The notes below the pieces were generated by a model, which saw only the letters and a program-made list of their open reading frames with translations, had not been told where the DNA came from and searched no databases. Positions 58,314 to 64,000 of a DNA stretch of 64,000 nt are shown in pieces (within the stretch, counting starts at the first letter, position 1; each line of letters opens with the position of its first letter). This DNA is from Gamarada debralockiae (taxonomy: Eukaryota > Ascomycota > Leotiomycetes > Helotiales > Hyphodiscaceae): positions 1 to 64,000 of the forward strand of contig NXFV01002035.1 in assembly GCA_002803225.1 (NCBI GenBank). The letters are read 5' to 3'. Position numbers and translations under genes: made by a program.

Positions 58314-60292
58314 AATGCCAGAGCCCTGCAACCTTTTGTATCCCTTCAGCCTCATCGTAATGGGGGACTCGCAAGTCCTTGAGCTTCTGTATAGCTCACG
58401 CTATTACTGCATCGTTGTTTTTCTATTTACACACTTTGCTGTTACGAATTACCTCTCTTATCGTCAATTATCGCACATCAAAGGACCGTGGTTTGCAGCA
58501 TGGTCCAACTTCTGGCTCGTCGGGGTAGTATGGCGCCGCAAAATAAATCTCGAGTTGTATGAAATCTACAAGACTTATGATTAGTACAAGTCCATATTTT
58601 CCAAGCCATCATTTCCTCTTTCTATATCTCGTACATCAACAGGATCCCTCGCACGCATCGGTACCAACGACCTCGTCACGACCGACATTGACCTCCTCCA
58701 TCGCATGTCCGCAGCACGGTCTCCTTATATCGCTCGGATTTCTTCCTTGCATTTCGCCTCGTGCCAGGCATTTACAATGTATTTTCGATGCGCGATAATA
58801 AATTACATGCGAAGCGCAAGGCGCAGACGCACATGGGGTAAACTGGAAATGAGAATATTGGCTTGGAGGCCAGTAGCGATGTCCAGGTAAAGAACTTATT
58901 GGTTTGATAAGGCGGAAGTATGTCTTGACGGCGGAGGAAACGAGGCTGATGATTTGGCGAGAAAGGTGAGTATTGTTAGAGTAGCAATATTCAGGGACGC
59001 CGTATTGTGCACCCAATGAAGTTTTGGGGGCGAATCTCTGCTATTCAAGTCATCATAACATACCCATATGCCCAATAAATTCACGCTAGGTATCATCACA
59101 GACGTTGCGACCGGGGCGTCATTCAGTGATCTCCTCGACGGAGACCGCTACGAATATCTGCAAGCAACGGCCAATTCTATGCCAGCAATGACCATGGCTG
59201 GCTATATCCCCGCGACTATGAAAATATTGCAAATACTATGGATAGGAAAGTTTGTCTACCCGAGTGCGACAGAAGAGAAAGGAACGGGTCGACTCGTTGG
59301 ATTTGCGCAGAAAATGGTAGCCGGGCGCTTCTCCCCTGACACCAAAGCACGTGTCTAGAAGCCCGACATGCTAGGTTCCTTCATCAACCACAGCCTTACC
59401 GAAGAGGAAGCAGTCTCCGAATTGTTGCTCCAAATCCTCGCCGGATCCGATACCTCTGCTACTGCCATTCGGCCTCTCGTGTACAACAAGCTTCAAGCCG
59501 AGATCGACTCTTTTGCGGCCTCTTCTAATCTTGAAGCCGTCATCTCAGATTCCCAGGCCCGCGAATTGCCGTACTTGCAAGTGGTAATTAGGAAGGGGCT
59601 AAGAATCTTCCCGGCGGGCCCAGGCAGTAAGTATTTCTCAGAGCAATCCATTTCCTCTTGTATCCGAATTTGCGAGTTCAAGGAGCCCTTTCTGCCTCAA
59701 AGGGCATCTTTTCGGAATCAAAACATTTTTGAATCTCTTTGAATCTCGCTTGGCCCACTCTCTAGTTCCTTATCGAGCAACTGCTGACTTCATATCTTCA
59801 TAGTTATGGGGAAGGTCGTGCCACCAGAAGGAGACACTGTTAACGGGGTGTTTGTGCCTGGCGGCACAAATATTGGGCACAATGTATGGTCTTTCATGCG
59901 CAGTACCGAGACCTGGGGTCAGGATGCGACGATGCTCAGGCCTGAGAGATGGTTGGAAGCGAGTTCGGAGAAGAGGAGGCAGGTGGAGAAGGTGGGTGAT
60001 TTGCTGTTTGGGTACAGGAAATACAAGTGTCTTGGTGTGAATGTTGCTATGGTGGAGTTGAACAAGGTTTTCTTTGAGGTATGTTTGCCCTTTGAATCTT
60101 ACAGAGTAGTTAGACGAGTGGAGCAAAGGTGCCTAAGCTAATGTCTGGTCGTAGTTGATGAGGAATTTTGATTGGACTTTAATTGATCCTTTGAATCCGT
60201 GGCACAGTGATTGTTTGGGTCTTTGGATCCAGAGAGATTTGTATGTGAGGGTGACGGATCGGCAGGGAAAGGTGTTGTTAACAGGTTTAGAA
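58314..60292 (+). pseudogene. Cytochrome P450 pseudogene (pisatin-demethylase-like group)
   Basis: Nearly the whole length of a P450 can be followed: the N-terminal anchor (CIVVFLFTHFAVTNYL), HIKGPWFAAW, GSLARIGTNDLVTTDIDLL, FTLGIITDVATGASFSDL, then the I-helix LLQILAGSDTSATAIR, and the heme region near 60008. Lesions are many. The first donor reads AT instead of GT (about 58580). There are frameshifts near 58728 and again near 58950. A TAG at 59356-59358 stands where Gln is expected. About ten residues are missing after ATAIR. The ExxR Glu is Lys (59593-59595). The heme-loop Gly is Arg (60016-60018) while Cys is kept. Most point changes are G:C to A:T. No functional enzyme can result. Confidence 0.88.
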
Positions 60293-60311
60293 GGTACGGT
60301 GATATCTAGGG

Positions 60312-60389
60312 TTCGGGATTGACCGTTGGGATTAACCGTCGGAATAGACCGTCGAGGCTGACCATCGGGGCTGACCATCGGGATTGACT
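60312..60389. repeat. Minisatellite, six 13-bp units
   Basis: Six consecutive units of 13 bases, consensus GTCGGGATTGACC, without length variation but with two to four substitutions each. It lies about 20 bases after the P450 pseudogene stop. Regular spacing with diverged units suggests an old array. Confidence 0.8.
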
Positions 60390-61780
60390 GAATAGCTAGA
60401 GTCAAGCTATAAGGGAAGGATTGAACTTCGTGGGGAAGCGTAGAGATTTTGAACTGAAGCTTTTGAAGCCTATTTTGGACTAGCGTTATATGCACCTCAG
60501 TATCAGGGTACTCATAACAATAATAATATGTACGGCCGGATTTCCATTGGGGATGTCCTCTATCTTCTCTACTTTATCTCCACCTCCGGCTGTAAGCTCA
60601 CCATAGCATCGATTCTTTCCCTAAGATTCTTCGTACTCTGTATAGTTTAGCAACTACCCTCAATTGTAGGCAACAGAACGGGTGGAAGTAGGATACACGT
60701 GGAGGAAGGAAAGAGAGGGAGAGCTTACAGTTCGTGTTGACAGCCTTTCTGACAAATGATTTTCCTTGCTGATAATATCCCGAAGTAGGCATGAAACCCG
60801 TCCGTAGGACACGCAGGGAATTCGATTGCGTTTGTGTCAATTGGTATGGGTGGAACGTGTGGACACGAAAAGGAGTCATTATTCGGTTGGAGGGAATGCT
60901 CTTCGATTATAGCAGACTCTGGGAGTAACGGAATTTCCTCTAGACCGGAGGTGCCCTGAGATACAGCAGCACAGTGGTTGAGATCATCGGAGAGTCTGAG
61001 CAAGTCGATCTTCTCTTAGGAAGAATTATGACGAGATCCACCTTGATATTTTGCTGAAAAGCTCTTTTTGTTTCAGCTCGAGCTCCGTGTCGCCATTCCC
61101 TTGTAATACTCTGGCCGAGGACGTTTCTCTGATGGAGGACACTAGGGCATGGTATTAGCATGGGGCGCGATAGTAGTAGACGGGCTATCTTCGAATATAA
61201 TAATAGGATTAGAGGATACATCTCCTTTACGGCATATCTCGACTCGATAATGAGGGACAAGAGGCAACTTAGTAGTCTGTTTATCGTGGATTTTATAAGA
61301 GACTTACGTGACTAGAAGATACCGTTGATCTGTTAATCGGATGGTTTAGAGACTTCTTCGATAGCAGAACTGTCTAGAGAGACCTCGCAAACTCGGTCCT
61401 ACTCATTAACGATACCCAACAGCCTAGAAATACACGTTTGTAGCCTGTCATCTTGAAATAGTACCAAACAGTTCACTAGCGTTGCTGTGGATATTATGGC
61501 TAGATGAAGTGGGACACGGGCATAGTCGTGGGAACAAATTATGTTTAGTAAATACTGAGTCTGCTGCGAGCAGCGAATTCCCAAATAATGTTTTGGGAAA
61601 TAATAACTAAGCGGAAGCGACGAATTTCCAAACACTGTTTGGGAATTCACAACTCCCTCGTTTACACAGCCGTCCTAGAAATACTAGACCCACCAGGTCA
61701 AGTTGCATTATAGTCTTGTATAATTCCTTTGCTAATAGTACAAACGCGATTAGTCTTTAATGTCCCTTTATGCTCTAGAG
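60390..61780. other. Gene-poor region
   Basis: No gene called. A minus-strand frame (60725-61003) contains SFSCPHVPPIPIDTNAIEF and could be part of a real exon, but I find no partner. A duplicated palindromic word lies at about 61573-61650. Confidence 0.35.
61573..61650. repeat. Duplicated short hairpin
   Basis: CGAATTCCCAAATAATG with TTTTGGGAA and, about 50 bases on, CGAATTTCCAAACACTG with TTTGGGAATTC. Each copy folds on itself, and the copies are similar, so the palindrome itself seems to have been duplicated. Confidence 0.5.
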
Positions 61781-61781
61781 G

Positions 61782-62066
61782 TTGGGTTTGATGCCTGCCA
61801 TATGGATCAACCACAAGGCTAGAACTATACGACCGTCACCTTCAAACAATCGGAACCCGAGGCCAAATATCAAAACACAGCACTTGGGGGTAGGATACAT
61901 AGTCTGGCTCCTAAGTAGAGAAGACGATAATGATAAAAGCATCAAATGTATCAGAGAGTTCTGTTATTTTAATCGGGAGCTCCGAGAAGGCAGATATGAC
62001 CATCCTGTCATAGTCCTGAAAGTCAGCGCGAACGATTTCGGAGATGCAGTCTGTTTCATTGCGTAG
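61782..62066 (+). other. Possible fragment of a fungal gene
   Basis: A 94-codon frame contains VGYIVWLLSRED and LREGRYDHPVIVL, which together look like a recurring fungal motif pair (G-hydrophobic-W then G-x-(F/Y)-x-HPV-hydrophobic-VL). The rest of such a protein is not seen. Probably a relic exon. Confidence 0.3.
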
Positions 62067-62300
62067 GTGAGGTATCTGTATTTACTTTCTCTAATAGCTA
62101 CTTTTCTAATATGACCTAGGTGACGTCGAAAGAACGCAACTGATTCGACCGAATCAGAATCTCACAAGAGAGACCACTCCAGCGACCCCATGGTGAGCTG
62201 TATCTAGAGAATGGCACAGTGGATAAGCAATCATATGTGGTGCTAGAACACATCTTCCAGGTTCCGGCTTCACAACTCCGCTCACGCAGTTTTCGCAGTA

Positions 62301-62737
62301 CAGGACAACCTCCATATAAGCATATCATCGGGAACCAAAAACATATGCTTATTAGGGAGGTATGCTTATGTAAATGATACTAAGACCTAAAGATCGGGGG
62401 GGTTATAGCCTATTAATTGCTGTAATTTAAGCGTTCGGATATTATAGTCCCTAATATTAAGTAATTACTTAAACCTTATCTTTAAGCTGTCAGACATTAT
62501 AATTATAGGGTCTAGGTCCTTGTAATTACAGGCTCTTAATCACTAATATTACGTTATATGACTTATTTATAAGCATATCAAGGTAAAATTAGGTGCGATC
62601 TTAGGATCGGGATCCTAATTCTCTAAGCATGTGCTTCTAGCGAGGTATGCTTATTGGCTCACCTAAAAAAGGGACCCAAAACTCAATGCTTATTAGTCAG
62701 GTATTATCTAAAGGATGCTTATATGGAGGTTCTACTG
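62301..62737. mobile_element. pogo/Tc1-like MITE, 437 bp
   Basis: The left end reads CAGGACAACCTCCATATAAG and the right end, inverted, CAGTAGAACCTCCATATAAG; the match runs 21 of 23 bases. Both are flanked by TA. The word ATGCTTATTAG recurs near both ends. The CAGTAGAACCTC start resembles pogo/Tigger termini. The interior is AT-rich and non-coding. Confidence 0.78.
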
Positions 62738-63390
62738 TAGTAGTTGTGCCTAGGCACCAGACTTTGTGGGGAAAGCTATACATTGTTAATGGCAAGGCTT
62801 GGTTTGGAACAAGAAGATTGGATCGATAATATTCTTTTGGGAATTAACATAGCGAGTTCCTGAGAGTCGCTATAGCGATCTCGAAGCTTCGGAAATAGGG
62901 ACGATTTCGTCACTCAACCTCTAGCTCAGCAAAGTTTACAAGCAGATCGTGCAATCCCGCAACACATCCAACTAGTAGCCAGCACTAACCCAGTTTTCTC
63001 ATCGCCATATTCATACACCGAAGAAAGTCAACTTCTCGCCAACACTACCCCCTCTAGAGTGCCCGGAGTATGGCACCAGCAATCAGTTAGTCGAGATTCG
63101 CATTACGGTTTATATGGTGGATATCGAAGGTTTGAGTAAAGCGGACGATTACCCCCTCCCGAAGACAACGATAAAGTCGCTAGAGTTTGCTTCACGAGTC
63201 TTGTGCTCTTGGCCATGGGATCTTTTATCTGGTGGCATTGGCACAGCAAATAGATCACGGTATTGTGGCATCCCGGTTCGACCTTTCTTCACTTCACTTT
63301 TAGCTTCTCAATTAATCGGATTTGGCTCCATTTTCGTGATTCAGTCTAGGCGTTGGCTCCAATTCCGACCATGCTCCTTTCTCTGGCTGT
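62738..63390. other. Intergenic spacer
   Basis: No gene recognised between the MITE and the 3' end of the HET-type gene. The plus-strand frame at 63114-63401 shows no family features. Confidence 0.4.
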
Positions 63391-64000
63391 TCAAACGATA
63401 GCAACTATCTGCTCTTCCACCCCCACAAACCAGTCCATCTTAGAATCAAAGAATCCGATTCGCTCATACATCCCAGCGAGATTGGGGATCTTCCTTAATA
63501 CGAGCGCAATATGCGCCTCGTAATCCGATTCATTCTCCCTAAGTGATCTGAATGACTCGATCAGGATAAGGAACACAGTCTGACAAGGAATGATGCCTTG
63601 ATAAACTTCTCGTACTCTCTCGTCGTCCATTGAAAACACTCTTTGGTTCATGCAAGATCCCTGCTCCACGATAACATCTGGTGCACAAGGGTCTCTTATC
63701 ATAGCCCTTATCTCCATATCCAGTCCTTGATCAATATTCTCCAATCGTCCTTCGAGAAGCCGGCCTCTTATGGTAAGTTGGCCATAACAGACAGTCCCCA
63801 AAGGGCTTCTGATGTTAGATGGAATGACTTCAACATCTAATATCTGGGAACAGGCCGTTTGAACAACATCTCCAGCAAAACGACTGCGATTGTTGACAAA
63901 CGACCATCTCAGAAGATCCAATGACAAGGATGCCCAAGACCAAGTCGGTGCAACATAAGCTGTAGGACCTTCTGACACCTCCTTTGAATGGATCATAAAC
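63391..64000 (-). CDS. C-terminal part of a HET-domain protein (runs off the window)
   Basis: The last 200 codons of a minus-strand gene. YVAPTWSWASL followed by ILDVEVIPSNIRSPLGTV and LTIRGRLLEG is the typical region after the HET domain in fungal heterokaryon-incompatibility proteins. The HET domain itself must lie beyond 64000, so the 5' end is missing and activity cannot be judged. HET proteins trigger cell death on non-self recognition. The stop at 63391 is followed by no further open frame. Confidence 0.7.
   Translation of the reverse strand, partial: FMIHSKEVSEGPTAYVAPTWSWASLSLDLLRWSFVNNRSRFAGDVVQTACSQILDVEVIPSNIRSPLGTVCYGQLTIRGRLLEGRLENIDQGLDMEIRAMIRDPCAPDVIVEQGSCMNQRVFSMDDERVREVYQGIIPCQTVFLILIESFRSLRENESDYEAHIALVLRKIPNLAGMYERIGFFDSKMDWFVGVEEQIVAIV

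Noticed and set aside
58204..60292. P450 as a tailoring enzyme of the RiPP cluster
   Set aside because: It lies more than 30 kb away and has several disabling changes including loss of the ExxR Glu.

Overview
The window comes from a filamentous ascomycete (Pezizomycotina). This is read from spliced genes with many short 45-150 nt introns, fungal-only families (UstYa/DUF3328, HET, fungal NACHT proteins, DUF6590, NYN, ABCC pumps), small inverted-repeat elements and AT-rich degenerate tracts that look like old repeats hit by C-to-T mutation. Helotiales-type Leotiomycetes would fit, but that is only a guess. I found no rRNA, tRNA, CRISPR or prokaryotic features. Coordinates and splice sites were worked out by hand and checked for reading-frame closure.

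Layout. 1-12.6 kb: a spliced gene with a STAND-type N-terminal domain (minus), a single-pass membrane protein (minus), a 12-exon HSPA12-type Hsp70-like ATPase (plus), the wreck of a NACHT-ankyrin gene and an unassigned ORF. 12.7-27.6 kb: the most interesting part, a putative kexin-processed RiPP (dikaritin-type) gene cluster. It holds a full-length ABCC transporter, three UstYa-family oxidase genes, an MFS transporter and a 227-residue secreted precursor. The precursor carries five short core segments of two classes (order A-A-B-A-B) cut out by Lys-Arg sites. 28.0-32.1 kb: a TA-flanked inverted-repeat element and an intact NACHT protein. 33.5-39.5 kb: a decayed P-type ATPase fragment, a NYN-domain protein and an F-box-like protein. 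39.5-43.5 kb: degenerate, partly AT-rich sequence. 43.6-50.9 kb: a coiled-coil protein, a Harbinger-like MITE abutting a truncated alcohol-dehydrogenase pseudogene, and an acyltransferase-3 membrane protein. 52.4-57 kb: a two-exon unknown protein and an eight-exon C2H2/DUF6590 protein. 57-64 kb: an AT-rich island, a P450 pseudogene with several lesions, a 6 x 13 bp minisatellite, a pogo-like MITE and the C-terminal end of a HET-type protein running off the window.

How the cluster could work. The precursor enters the secretory pathway by its signal peptide. A Kex2-type protease cuts at Lys-Arg, and the membrane-anchored UstYa proteins (two His/Cys-rich motifs each) could oxidise aromatic or aliphatic side chains of the released peptides. 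The MFS and ABCC proteins are candidate exporters. No S41 peptidase, methyltransferase, tyrosinase or Zn2Cys6 regulator is visible nearby. A composite promoter motif is shared by the UstYa/MFS divergent promoter and the upstream region of the third UstYa gene. Across the window 7 of about 49 hand-modelled introns appear to use GC-AG rather than GT-AG ends, four of them in cluster genes.
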